The notes under the pieces were generated by a model. That model ran no database searches and was not told the DNA's origin. It saw only the letters and a program-made list of their open reading frames with translations. A stretch of DNA of 64,000 nucleotides from Rhodanobacteraceae bacterium ZG21-1 (lineage in GTDB: Bacteria; Pseudomonadota; Gammaproteobacteria; Xanthomonadales; Rhodanobacteraceae): positions 1,612,001 to 1,676,000 of the forward strand of contig JAJEJU010000024.1 in assembly GCA_021390615.1 (NCBI GenBank), given 5' to 3'. Below are positions 1-8,120 of the stretch, piece by piece (within the stretch, counting starts at the first letter, position 1; each line of letters opens with the position of its first letter). A program made the translations under genes and the position numbers.

Positions 1-78
1 TGAGGCTGCTGAGCAAAGGGACCTAGAACCAGCGCGATGGCAGCAACATCGAAATCCGCCGCGGCAGACTGCGGCAGA

Positions 79-3000
79 TCAATGCGCTGCGCGGCCCAGC
101 ACTACGCGCAGCACGTGCATGCCGCCGTCGTCGCGCAGCGCGATCCTGGCTGCGCCGTCGACCGGCTCGAGCGTCACGTCGTCGAGATCCACCCGCAGCA
201 CGCCGCGGCAGATCCGCTCGGGATTCTCCACTGCGATCTCGTAGCGGGTCACCGATACGCCGGCGCCGTCGGCCTCGCGCCGGTAGCTCAGGCGAAAGCC
301 CGGCCAGGCCGCGGGAATGCACGGATCGAGGTGCAGCTCGGCGCCATGCAGGCGCAGACCGAGCAAGGCCTCGATGCCCGCGCGATAGAGCCAGCCCGCG
401 CTGCCGGTGTACCAGGTCCAGCCGCCGCGGCCGACCAGGGGCGCCACCGAATAGACGTCCGCGCTGACCACGTAGGGCTCGACCTTGTAGCGCGCCGCCG
501 CCGGCGCGGAGCCGGCATGACGCACCGGGTTGAGCAGGTCGAACAGCGTGCCGGCGCGATCGCCTTCGCCCAGCGCGGCCCAGGCGAAGATCGACCAGGT
601 CGCGCCATGCGTGTACTGGCCGCCGTTCTCGCGCAGCCCCGGCGGATAGCCCTTGATGTAGCCGGGGTTGTGCGGCGTGCGCTCGAACGGCGGCGTGAAC
701 AGCCGACTGACCCGCTCCGCATGCATCACCAGCTCGCGTTCGGTCGCCTCCATCGCCTGGCGCTGGCGCGCGGGATCGGCGCCGCGCGCCAGCACGCTCC
801 ACGATTGCGCGATGACGTCGATGCGGCATTCGTCGCTGTCGGCCGAGCCCAGCGGGGTGCCGTCGTCGTAATAGCCGCGCCGATACCAGCCGCCGTCCCA
901 GCCGGCCTGCTCCAGCGTCTCGCGCATGCGCTCGCTCCAGCCGCGCCAGCGCGCGGTGCGGGCGTTGTCGCCGCGCGCGGTGGCCAGCGGAGCGAAGGCG
1001 TCGATGGTGGCGAGCAGCAGCCAGGCCAGCCACACGCTTTCGCCGCGGCCCTGTTCGCCCACGGCGTTCATGCCGTCGTTCCAGTCGCCGGTGCCGAACA
1101 ACGGCAAGCCATGCGCCCCCAGCGCCAGGCTGGTGTCCAGCGCGCGCGCGGCATGCTCGTACAGGCTGCCCGGCTGCGGCGCTTCCGCCGGCTGGAAGAA
1201 GGCATCGAGTTGGCCCTCGTGCAAGGTCTCGCCCTGCAGGAACGGCACCGTCACGTCCAGCACGGCGCGGTCGCCGGTGGCCTCGACGTAATGCGCGGCG
1301 ACATAGGCAAGCCAGACGCGGTCGTCGCTGATGCGCGTGCGAATGCCCTGCCCGGCCGGTGGCAGCCACCAGTGCTGCACGTCGCCCTCGGCGAACTGTC
1401 GGCCGGCCGCACGCAGCAGGTGCTCGCGCGCGAGATCGGGACGCGCCAGGCACAGCGCCATCGAATCCTGCAGTTGATCGCGGAAGCCGTAAGCGCCGCT
1501 GGCCTGGTAGTAGGCGGTGCGCGCCCACAGGCGGCAGGCCAGGGTCTGGTACAGCAGCCAGTGGTTGAGCATCAGGTCCATCGCGCGGTCCGGCGTGTGC
1601 ACCTGCACCGCGCCGAGCACGCTGCCCCATTGGCCGCGCGCCTCGTCGAACACCGCGTCCAGGTCGGCCTCGCGGTAGCGCGCGATCAGCGCCGCCGCCT
1701 CGTCGGCCGACGCCGCATCGCCGAGCAGCACGCGCAGCTCGATCGCCTCGCCCGGCGCCAGTTCCAGCTCGGTGCGCAGCGCGGCGCAGGGGTCCAGGCC
1801 AGCGCCGATGCGACCGTCCAGCGGTCCGCCGTCGCGCATCGCCGCCGGCGCGGCGAGCGTGCCGTGGCGACCGAGGAAGCTGGCGCGGTCGGCGCTGGCC
1901 GACTGCTGCACGCCGCCGAGATCGAGAAAGGCCACGCGCTGGTTGAACTCGGCCCGCCATGGATTGCGCGCCAGCAAGGCACCACTGCCGCCGGCGAGCG
2001 CGCTGACCACGTACGGCGCCGGCACCGTGCCGTTGGCGCCCAGCGCCCATTCCACGTAGGCGGTGAGGCTGAGCCGACGGCGCTGCGCCGATCGGTTGCA
2101 CAGGCGCAGCCGCGACAGCTTGAGCGGGTCCCGAGCCGGCACGAACTGCAACAGCTCGATGGCGATGCCATGCGCCTCGGTGTCGAAACAGCTGTAGCCC
2201 GCGCCATGTCGCACGCGGTAGCGCGCGTCCGGTACGCGCACCGGTGCCGCGGTAGCGCTCCAGCAGACGCCGCTGTCTTCGTCGCGCAGGTACAGCACTT
2301 CGTGCGGCGCATCGCTGACCGGATCGTTCGGCCACGGCGTCAGCGGATTCTGCTGGCTGTTCTGCGACCAGGCGTAGCCGCTGCCCTCGGCCGAGACCAG
2401 GAAGCCGAAGTCGGGATTGGCGACCACGTTGACCCACGGCGCCGGCGTGCAGTCCTCGCCGTGCAGTTCGATCAGGTATTCGCCGCTGTCCGGCGCGAAG
2501 CCGCCGTGGCCGTTGGCGAACTCCAGCGCCGGCAGGTCCGCGGACGACCAGGCCAGGCAGGCTTGCGGCGAGCGTGCCGCCGGCAAGCTCGGCGGCGCGG
2601 CGCCCACCGGCGCCAGCGTCCCGTCGGGCCACGGGCCCGCCGCATCCAGCACGATGCGCGCCGCGGTGACCAGGCCTTCCCGCGTGGCTTGGTCGAGTTG
2701 ATCTTCGTGCAGCACGAACACCTCGGCGCGTACTTGCCCTTCGCCGGCCTTGAGCGCCGTCTGCTGCGCCTCGACCATCGGCTGCATGGATTCGGCCAGC
2801 GCGCCGGAACCGGACACGTCGAGCAGCACCACGTCCGCGGCCAGCCGGCCGCTGCGCCAGTAGCGCTGCGCCTGCAGCAATTCCTGCGCGCGCGGCAAAC
2901 CGGCGGCGTCGGCGATGCGCAGCAACACGATAGGCCGGTCGCCGGAAATGGCCCGGCCCCACAACTGTGGCGGTCCGCCGCGGCCCTTGGCCAGCTGCTC

Positions 3001-3981
3001 CGCCGGCGCACGCCAGCGCGCGTCGGCGTAGAGCAGCGGCCCCAGCAAGGCGTCGATGCGCTGCGCCTGCACCGCGTCGAGGCCTTCCTGTTCACGTCGC
3101 CGGCGCGCCAGCTCGGCGGCCTCGGCGCGCAGGCCGTCCAGACCGGTACCGCGCAGGCCTCGCACCAGCGCGAGCACGGCCTCGCGCGTTTCCGCCACGG
3201 CAGTCCAGAAATACAGCTCGACGCGGCCGCCGATGGGCACGCGCACGCGTCGCCGCAGGCTGAATACCGGATCGAGCACGGTGCCGGTCGTGCCGGACAG
3301 CTTTGTGCCGGGTCGCATTGCCAGCGCATCGCGCAAGCCGTGCCCGCGACCGAGAAAACAGGCTCGATCGCTTTCATAACCCGGCTCGCCTTCCGGCAAG
3401 GCCTCCACCTCGGCAGCCTGCACGAAATGCGCGGCCCAGACCCCCGGCTCGCCTGGCGCCCGCTTGCGTCGGTGCGCCAGCAGCACGCCGCCGTCGCCGT
3501 CGTGCCACTCGGTCTGCACGAACATCTTGGAGAAGGCCGGGTGCGCCAGATCCGCGCCCGCCGGACCGAGCACCAGCTCGGCATAAGAGGTCAGGGAAAT
3601 CTCGCGTGCCGTATCGCCTCGATTGCTCAGCACCACGCGCCGGCATTCCGCGTCGGCCTGCCCGACCAGCACCTCCAACGCGGTTTCCAGCCCACCGTCG
3701 CGCCGGCGGAAACGGGCGCGGCCATCCGCATCGAAGTCCGCAGCCGCCGCAGCCTGAGCGTAAGGCTGTGCGCCGGCCGACCAGACGGCGCCGCTGTCTT
3801 CGTCGCGCAGCAACACGTAGCTGCCCCAGCCGTCGCCGGTGGGGTCTTCGCGCCAGCGCGTCACCGCCAGGTCGTTCCAGCGGCTGAAGCCGGAACCGGC
3901 ATCGCTCAGCACCACCGCGTAGCGCCCGTTGGACAGCAGATGCACGCGCGGCGCGGCGGACCCGGGACGATGGAACGACAT
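79..3981 (-). CDS. Stand-alone GH94 phosphorylase-like protein (putative 1,2-beta-oligoglucan phosphorylase)
   Basis: 1300 residues. It begins with a GH94-type beta-sandwich ('VHLLSNGRYAVVL', 'DLAVTRWREDP'). A second copy of that sandwich starts near residue 490 ('GGFAPDSGEYLIEL', 'VVANPDFGF'), followed by the alpha/alpha barrel from about residue 790 ('FRDQLQDSMA', then 'GDWNDGMN' near residue 964, the GH94 loop carrying the general acid). It is collinear with the last ~1300 residues of the NdvB at 18941-27613 but has no GT84, transglycosylase or membrane part. No signal peptide is visible, so it should be cytoplasmic. GH94 enzymes phosphorolyse beta-glucosides to glucose-1-phosphate; beta-1,2 specificity is inferred from the NdvB similarity and the GH144 neighbour. 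The start MSFHRPG is chosen because GGAGC lies just upstream; an ORF 38 residues longer has no such site. The specificity could instead be cellobiose-like. Confidence 0.85.
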   Translation of the reverse strand: MSFHRPGSAAPRVHLLSNGRYAVVLSDAGSGFSRWNDLAVTRWREDPTGDGWGSYVLLRDEDSGAVWSAGAQPYAQAAAAADFDADGRARFRRRDGGLETALEVLVGQADAECRRVVLSNRGDTAREISLTSYAELVLGPAGADLAHPAFSKMFVQTEWHDGDGGVLLAHRRKRAPGEPGVWAAHFVQAAEVEALPEGEPGYESDRACFLGRGHGLRDALAMRPGTKLSGTTGTVLDPVFSLRRRVRVPIGGRVELYFWTAVAETREAVLALVRGLRGTGLDGLRAEAAELARRRREQEGLDAVQAQRIDALLGPLLYADARWRAPAEQLAKGRGGPPQLWGRAISGDRPIVLLRIADAAGLPRAQELLQAQRYWRSGRLAADVVLLDVSGSGALAESMQPMVEAQQTALKAGEGQVRAEVFVLHEDQLDQATREGLVTAARIVLDAAGPWPDGTLAPVGAAPPSLPAARSPQACLAWSSADLPALEFANGHGGFAPDSGEYLIELHGEDCTPAPWVNVVANPDFGFLVSAEGSGYAWSQNSQQNPLTPWPNDPVSDAPHEVLYLRDEDSGVCWSATAAPVRVPDARYRVRHGAGYSCFDTEAHGIAIELLQFVPARDPLKLSRLRLCNRSAQRRRLSLTAYVEWALGANGTVPAPYVVSALAGGSGALLARNPWRAEFNQRVAFLDLGGVQQSASADRASFLGRHGTLAAPAAMRDGGPLDGRIGAGLDPCAALRTELELAPGEAIELRVLLGDAASADEAAALIARYREADLDAVFDEARGQWGSVLGAVQVHTPDRAMDLMLNHWLLYQTLACRLWARTAYYQASGAYGFRDQLQDSMALCLARPDLAREHLLRAAGRQFAEGDVQHWWLPPAGQGIRTRISDDRVWLAYVAAHYVEATGDRAVLDVTVPFLQGETLHEGQLDAFFQPAEAPQPGSLYEHAARALDTSLALGAHGLPLFGTGDWNDGMNAVGEQGRGESVWLAWLLLATIDAFAPLATARGDNARTARWRGWSERMRETLEQAGWDGGWYRRGYYDDGTPLGSADSDECRIDVIAQSWSVLARGADPARQRQAMEATERELVMHAERVSRLFTPPFERTPHNPGYIKGYPPGLRENGGQYTHGATWSIFAWAALGEGDRAGTLFDLLNPVRHAGSAPAAARYKVEPYVVSADVYSVAPLVGRGGWTWYTGSAGWLYRAGIEALLGLRLHGAELHLDPCIPAAWPGFRLSYRREADGAGVSVTRYEIAVENPERICRGVLRVDLDDVTLEPVDGAARIALRDDGGMHVLRVVLGRAAH

Positions 3982-4139
3982 GAGCTGGCTCCGGCAGTGG
4001 CGAAGATGGCCGATCGTGCGGCAGCGCACGGCGCCTGCCCTCATCAGAATCGATGCGCGGTGAACGAGGCGCATACGCGCAAGCGACTTTTTCACGCGGC
4101 ATGCGCCAAGCTGTACGGGTGATACGCAGGAAACGAGCG
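3982..4139. promoter_or_regulatory. Divergent promoter region between GH94 and GH144 genes
   Basis: These 158 bases separate two start codons that point away from each other, so both promoters must lie here. An inverted repeat ATGCGC-N10-GCGCAT sits at 4053-4074, roughly in the middle, and is a candidate operator. No convincing -35/-10 pair is evident by eye. Confidence 0.4.
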
Positions 4140-5444
4140 ATGAGCGATCTTTTCCGTCTCACGGACGAAGCCTTGCTGGACCAACTGCAACAGGCCGCCT
4201 TCGGCTATTTCCCGCAGACCGTCAACCGCCGCAACGGCCTGGTGCCGGACACCAGCCGCGAGCATTCGCCGGTCAGCATCGCGGTGGTCGGCTTCGCGCT
4301 CTCGCTGTACCCGGCCGGCGTCGAGCGCGGCTGGATCGCTCGCGCCGAGGCCGTGCAGCTGAGCCTGGCCGCGCTGCGCTTCTTCCGCGACAGCGACCAG
4401 AGCGGCGGCCCCGAAGCCACCGGCCAGCAGGGTTTCTACTACCACTTCCTCGACATCGACAGCGGGCGCCGCGTATGGCGCTCGGAGCTGTCGATGATCG
4501 ACACCGCCCTGCTGATTGCCGGGGCATTGGTCGCCGCCGCCTACTTCGACGCCGACGAGCCGCAGGAAACCGAGCTGCGCGAAATCGCCGACGCACTGTA
4601 TCGGCGCATCGACTGGCGCTGGGCGCAGGACGGCGGCGACACCATCCGCCAGGGCTGGAAGCCGGAATGCGGCTTCCTGCACTACGGCTGGGAAGGCTAC
4701 AGCGAGGCGATCCTGCTCTACGTGCTGGCCATGGGCTCGCCCACCCACCCCATCGGCGGCGACTGCTACCAGGCCTGGACCGCCACCTATCAGTGGGAAA
4801 ACCTGTACGACCAGGATTATCTCTATGCGGGGCCGCTGTTCATGCATCACTTCTCGCATGCCTGGATCGACCTGCGCGGCATCCGCGATCCCTTCATGCG
4901 CGAGAAGCGCTCGGATTATTTCGAGAACAGCCGCCGCGCCGCCTGCATCCAGCGCGAATACGCCAAGCGCAATCCGCACGAGTTCGCCGGCTACGACGAG
5001 AACTGCTGGGGCCTCTCGGCCTGCGACGGCCCCAGCGATGCCCATCCCGACCAGTCCAACGGACCGCGGCGGGTGTTCGGCTATGCCGCGCGCGGCGTGC
5101 CCTACGGCCCCGACGACGGCACCCTGTGCGCACCGGCCACGCTGTCCTCGCTGCCGTTCGCGCCGGCGCTGACGCTCGACGCGATACGCAACATGCTGGC
5201 GCGCTACCCGCAGATCCTGCCGCAGGGGCGCCTGGCCAGCAGCTTCAATCCTTCGCTGAGCGACGGCCAGGGCGGCTGCTGGGTCTCGGACGGACACTAC
5301 GGGCTGGACCAGGGCATCGTGGCGATGATGATCGAGAACCATCGCAGCGGGCTGATCTGGCGGCTGATGCGCGGCTGTCCTTACCTCGTCGACGGATTGC
5401 GCCGCGCCGGTTTCGCCGACGGCTGGCTGGAGTCGCGCGCATGA
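4140..5444 (+). CDS. GH144-type endo-beta-1,2-glucanase (glycoamylase-like domain)
   Basis: 434 residues forming a single glycoamylase-like domain (the fold used by GH144 beta-1,2-glucanases). Typical segments are 'LVPDTSREHSPVSIAVVGFA', 'RSELSMIDTALLIAG', 'CGFLHYGWEGYSEA', 'DPFMREKRSDYFENS', 'ENCWGLSACDGP' and 'GCWVSDGHYGLDQGIV'. The length matches GH144 enzymes of about 430-470 residues. No signal peptide is visible, unlike periplasmic family members, so it probably acts in the cytoplasm. The start at 4140 has AGGAAA at good spacing. Its stop overlaps the next gene's start (ATGA), so the two are translationally coupled. With the divergent GH94 gene it would make a glucan-to-oligosaccharide-to-glucose-1-phosphate route. 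Family call is good; linkage specificity is inferred. Confidence 0.8.
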   Translation: MSDLFRLTDEALLDQLQQAAFGYFPQTVNRRNGLVPDTSREHSPVSIAVVGFALSLYPAGVERGWIARAEAVQLSLAALRFFRDSDQSGGPEATGQQGFYYHFLDIDSGRRVWRSELSMIDTALLIAGALVAAAYFDADEPQETELREIADALYRRIDWRWAQDGGDTIRQGWKPECGFLHYGWEGYSEAILLYVLAMGSPTHPIGGDCYQAWTATYQWENLYDQDYLYAGPLFMHHFSHAWIDLRGIRDPFMREKRSDYFENSRRAACIQREYAKRNPHEFAGYDENCWGLSACDGPSDAHPDQSNGPRRVFGYAARGVPYGPDDGTLCAPATLSSLPFAPALTLDAIRNMLARYPQILPQGRLASSFNPSLSDGQGGCWVSDGHYGLDQGIVAMMIENHRSGLIWRLMRGCPYLVDGLRRAGFADGWLESRA

Positions 5445-6964
5445 ACGCACCCGACCGCTTCGCGCCGCAGCCGCCGCAGGACGTCTACGAGGAAGTGCGG
5501 CGCGCCAATGTGCGCCCCGAGGCCTGGCGCAACCCGCAACCAAGCGAGCCCTATCAATTGCTAATCGTGGGCGGCGGCCCGGCCGGCCTCACCGCGGCGG
5601 AAACCGCGCGCGGCCTGGGCGTGCGGGTGGCCCTGGTCGAGCGCAGCATGATCGGCGGCGACTGCCTCAACACCGGCTGCGCGCCGTCCAAGGCGATCAT
5701 CCGCAGCTCGCGGCTGTACGCCGAGATGCGCGACGCGCGCCGCTACGGCGTGCAGGTGCCGGGCGACATCCAGGTCGACTTTCCGATGCTGATGGCGCGC
5801 ATGCGCCGCATCCGCGCACACCTCAGCGGCGAGGATTCAGTGCGTCGGCTGGCTGCCTCCGGCGTCGACGTGTTCTTCGGCGAGCTGCGCTTCACCGGCT
5901 CGCGCAGCGCCACCGTGGACGGCGTCGCGCTGCAGTTCAAGAAGGCCCTGATCGCCACTGGCGCGCGTCCGAACGTGCCGTCGATACCGGGCCTGGCCGA
6001 GGCCGGCTATCTCACCAACGAGAACGTGTTCGACCTCACCGAGCTGCCGCCGCGCCTGCTGGTGATCGGCGGCGGCCCGCTCGGCTGCGAGCTGGCGCAG
6101 GCGTTCTGCCGGCTGGGTTCGCGCACCACCATCGTGCAGGACATGCCGCTGTTCCTCGGCAACGAGGAGCGCGACGCCGCGCAGATCCTCTCCGACGCCT
6201 TCGCCCGCGACGGCATCGAGGTGCGGCTGAACACCACCGCGGTGGCGGTGCGCCAGCAGGACGGCCACAAGCTGGTCGACCTGGTCAGCGACGACTACGC
6301 CAACACGGTGGCGGTGGACGCCATCCTCACCGGCATCGGCCACCAGCCCAATGTCGAAGGGCTCGGCCTCGAGGCGGCCGGGGTGGACTACCGCTGCGGC
6401 GACGGCATCTGCATCGACGATTTCATGCGCACCAGCAATCCCGACATCTACGCCGCCGGCGACGTCTGCCTGGCGCACAAGTACACCCATACCGCCGCCG
6501 AATCCGCGCGCACCGCCGTGCACAACGCGCTGTTCGGCGGCGAGGAGCGCATGAGCCGGCTGGTGATCCCGTGGTGCACCTTCACCGACCCGGAAATCGC
6601 CCACGTCGGCCTGTACGTGCGCGAGGCGAACCGGCTGGGCATCCCGGTGAAGACCTTCACCGTGCCGATGCACGAGGTGGCCCGCGCAGTCACCGACAGC
6701 GAAGAGGACGGCTTCGTGAAGGTGCACGTGCGCGAAGGCACCGACCAGATCCTGGGCGCCACCATCGTAGCCAGCCATGCCGGCGACATGATCAACGAGC
6801 TGACCCTGGCGATGGTCTCCGGCATCGGCCTGCGCAAGTTGTCACGGGTGATCCACGCCTATCCCACCCAGGCCGAGGCGATCCGCATGGCCGCCGACGC
6901 CTACAACCGCACCCGCTTCACGCCTCGGCTGAAGGAGCGGCTGCGCAGCTGGCTGGCGCGATGA
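5441..6964 (+). CDS. Mercuric-reductase-like FAD/NAD(P) disulfide oxidoreductase
   Basis: 507 residues of the class I pyridine nucleotide-disulfide oxidoreductase family. An FAD-binding GGGPAGL follows a 40-residue N-terminal extension. The redox-active pair is CLNTGC (CX4C). The NAD(P)-binding motif is 'VIGGGPLGCELAQ', the second FAD motif is 'TSNPDIYAAGDVC', and the C-terminal dimer motif is 'HAYPTQAEA' with the catalytic His-Glu. It lacks the extra C-terminal vicinal cysteines of true MerA and any MerR, MerT or MerP neighbour, so mercury reduction is unlikely; its substrate is unknown. The start overlaps the GH144 stop by four bases. This coupling to a glycanase is odd and may only reflect operon convenience. 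Confidence 0.85.
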   Translation: MNAPDRFAPQPPQDVYEEVRRANVRPEAWRNPQPSEPYQLLIVGGGPAGLTAAETARGLGVRVALVERSMIGGDCLNTGCAPSKAIIRSSRLYAEMRDARRYGVQVPGDIQVDFPMLMARMRRIRAHLSGEDSVRRLAASGVDVFFGELRFTGSRSATVDGVALQFKKALIATGARPNVPSIPGLAEAGYLTNENVFDLTELPPRLLVIGGGPLGCELAQAFCRLGSRTTIVQDMPLFLGNEERDAAQILSDAFARDGIEVRLNTTAVAVRQQDGHKLVDLVSDDYANTVAVDAILTGIGHQPNVEGLGLEAAGVDYRCGDGICIDDFMRTSNPDIYAAGDVCLAHKYTHTAAESARTAVHNALFGGEERMSRLVIPWCTFTDPEIAHVGLYVREANRLGIPVKTFTVPMHEVARAVTDSEEDGFVKVHVREGTDQILGATIVASHAGDMINELTLAMVSGIGLRKLSRVIHAYPTQAEAIRMAADAYNRTRFTPRLKERLRSWLAR

Positions 6965-7043
6965 GCGCGATGCGTCCGACCACCCTGCAGATTCGCGCCG
7001 CGTACGGCACAATTCCCTTCTTCCCCCTCCACAAGGACACTCC

Positions 7044-7949
7044 ATGAAAATCGGCATGATCGGCCTGGGGCGCATGGGCGCCAACATGGCGGAGCGCCTG
7101 CTGCGCGGCGGCCACCAGGTGGTCGGCTTCGACCCGAAGGCCGAGGCGCGCCAGGAGCTCGAGCACAAGGGCGCGACGTCGGCGACCTCGCTGGACGAAC
7201 TGGTGCTGAAGCTGGAGGCGCCACGCACGCTGTGGACGATGGTGCCGGCCGGCGCCGTCACCGAGAACACCTTCAACGCCCTGCTGCCCCTGCTGGCGGC
7301 CGGCGACACAGTGATCGACGGCGGCAACTCGAACTACCAGGACTCGATGCGGCGCGCCAAGGTGCTGGCCGACAAGGGCATCCACTTCATCGACTGCGGC
7401 ACCAGCGGCGGCATCTGGGGCCTGGCCGAGGGCTACAGCATGATGGTCGGCGGCGACAAGGACGCAGTCGACCGCCACCGCCCGATCTTCGAGACGCTGG
7501 CGCCGGCCAAGGACCAGGGCTGGGGCCACGTCGGCCCGGTCGGCTCCGGCCACTTCACCAAGATGGTCCACAACGGCGTCGAGTACGGCCTGATGCAGGC
7601 CTATGCCGAGGGCTTCGCGATCATGCAGCACAAGCAGGCCTTCCAGCTCGACCTGCACCAGATCGCCGAGATCTGGCGCACCGGCAGCGTGGTGCGTTCC
7701 TGGCTGCTCGACCTTACCTCGGACGCGCTGGCCAAGAACCCCAGCCTGAGCGGCATCGCTCCCTTCGTGGAAGATTCCGGCGAAGGCCGCTGGACCGTCG
7801 CCGAGGCGATCGAGCTCAACGTGGCGGCGCCGGTAATCACCGCTTCGCTGATCGAGCGCCTGCGCTCGCGCGACGCCGACTCGTTCTCCGACAAGCTGCT
7901 GGCCGCCATGCGCAACGAGTTCGGCGGGCACGCGATCAAGCAGGAATAA
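7044..7949 (+). CDS. gnd: 6-phosphogluconate dehydrogenase, decarboxylating (short, NAD-type)
   Basis: 301 residues, the short GntZ/YqeC form rather than the ~470-residue E. coli form. The N-terminal Rossmann motif is GLGRMGANM. The substrate loop is 'DGGNSNYQDSMRRA', followed by 'CGTSGGIWGL' and the signature 'FTKMVHNGVEYGLMQAYAEG' with catalytic Lys and Asn-Gly. It converts 6-phosphogluconate to ribulose-5-phosphate and CO2, usually with NAD+ in this subfamily. It has its own leader of 79 bases after the flavoprotein and an AAGGA site. It lies on the opposite strand from zwf, the enzyme that starts the same pathway, 7-9 kb away. Confidence 0.93.
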   Translation: MKIGMIGLGRMGANMAERLLRGGHQVVGFDPKAEARQELEHKGATSATSLDELVLKLEAPRTLWTMVPAGAVTENTFNALLPLLAAGDTVIDGGNSNYQDSMRRAKVLADKGIHFIDCGTSGGIWGLAEGYSMMVGGDKDAVDRHRPIFETLAPAKDQGWGHVGPVGSGHFTKMVHNGVEYGLMQAYAEGFAIMQHKQAFQLDLHQIAEIWRTGSVVRSWLLDLTSDALAKNPSLSGIAPFVEDSGEGRWTVAEAIELNVAAPVITASLIERLRSRDADSFSDKLLAAMRNEFGGHAIKQE

Positions 7950-7986
7950 GCCAGCCGGCCTCATTCCGCGGTGCCTGAACATGCAG

Positions 7987-8010
7987 CGGCCCGGCCTCGA
8001 CGCCGGGCCG
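7987..8010 (+). terminator. Hairpin after gnd
   Basis: Perfect 9-bp inverted repeat CGGCCCGGC / GCCGGGCCG with a 6-base loop, about 40 bases after the gnd stop. There is no T tract, so it may be a weak or RNA-stabilising stem rather than an efficient intrinsic terminator. Confidence 0.45.
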
Positions 8011-8120
8011 TCATGCAGGTATCCGCGATGCCAGCCCCGACTCGACCGTGCGCCGCAGCTCTCCAACGGCAGCCGCGCGCGGTCACCACGATCCACCCTG
8101 CAGATCAGGACAACACCTCT

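Noticed and set aside
37-4122. A 1361-codon plus-strand ORF opposite the GH94 gene, and similar long ORFs opposite ndvB, smc and recJ
   Set aside because: They are antisense shadows produced by high GC content. Their translations are low-complexity Arg/Ala/His-rich with no domain, while the opposite strand has clear motifs.
5441-6964. Mercury resistance gene merA
   Set aside because: The C-terminal vicinal cysteines and all other mer genes are missing.
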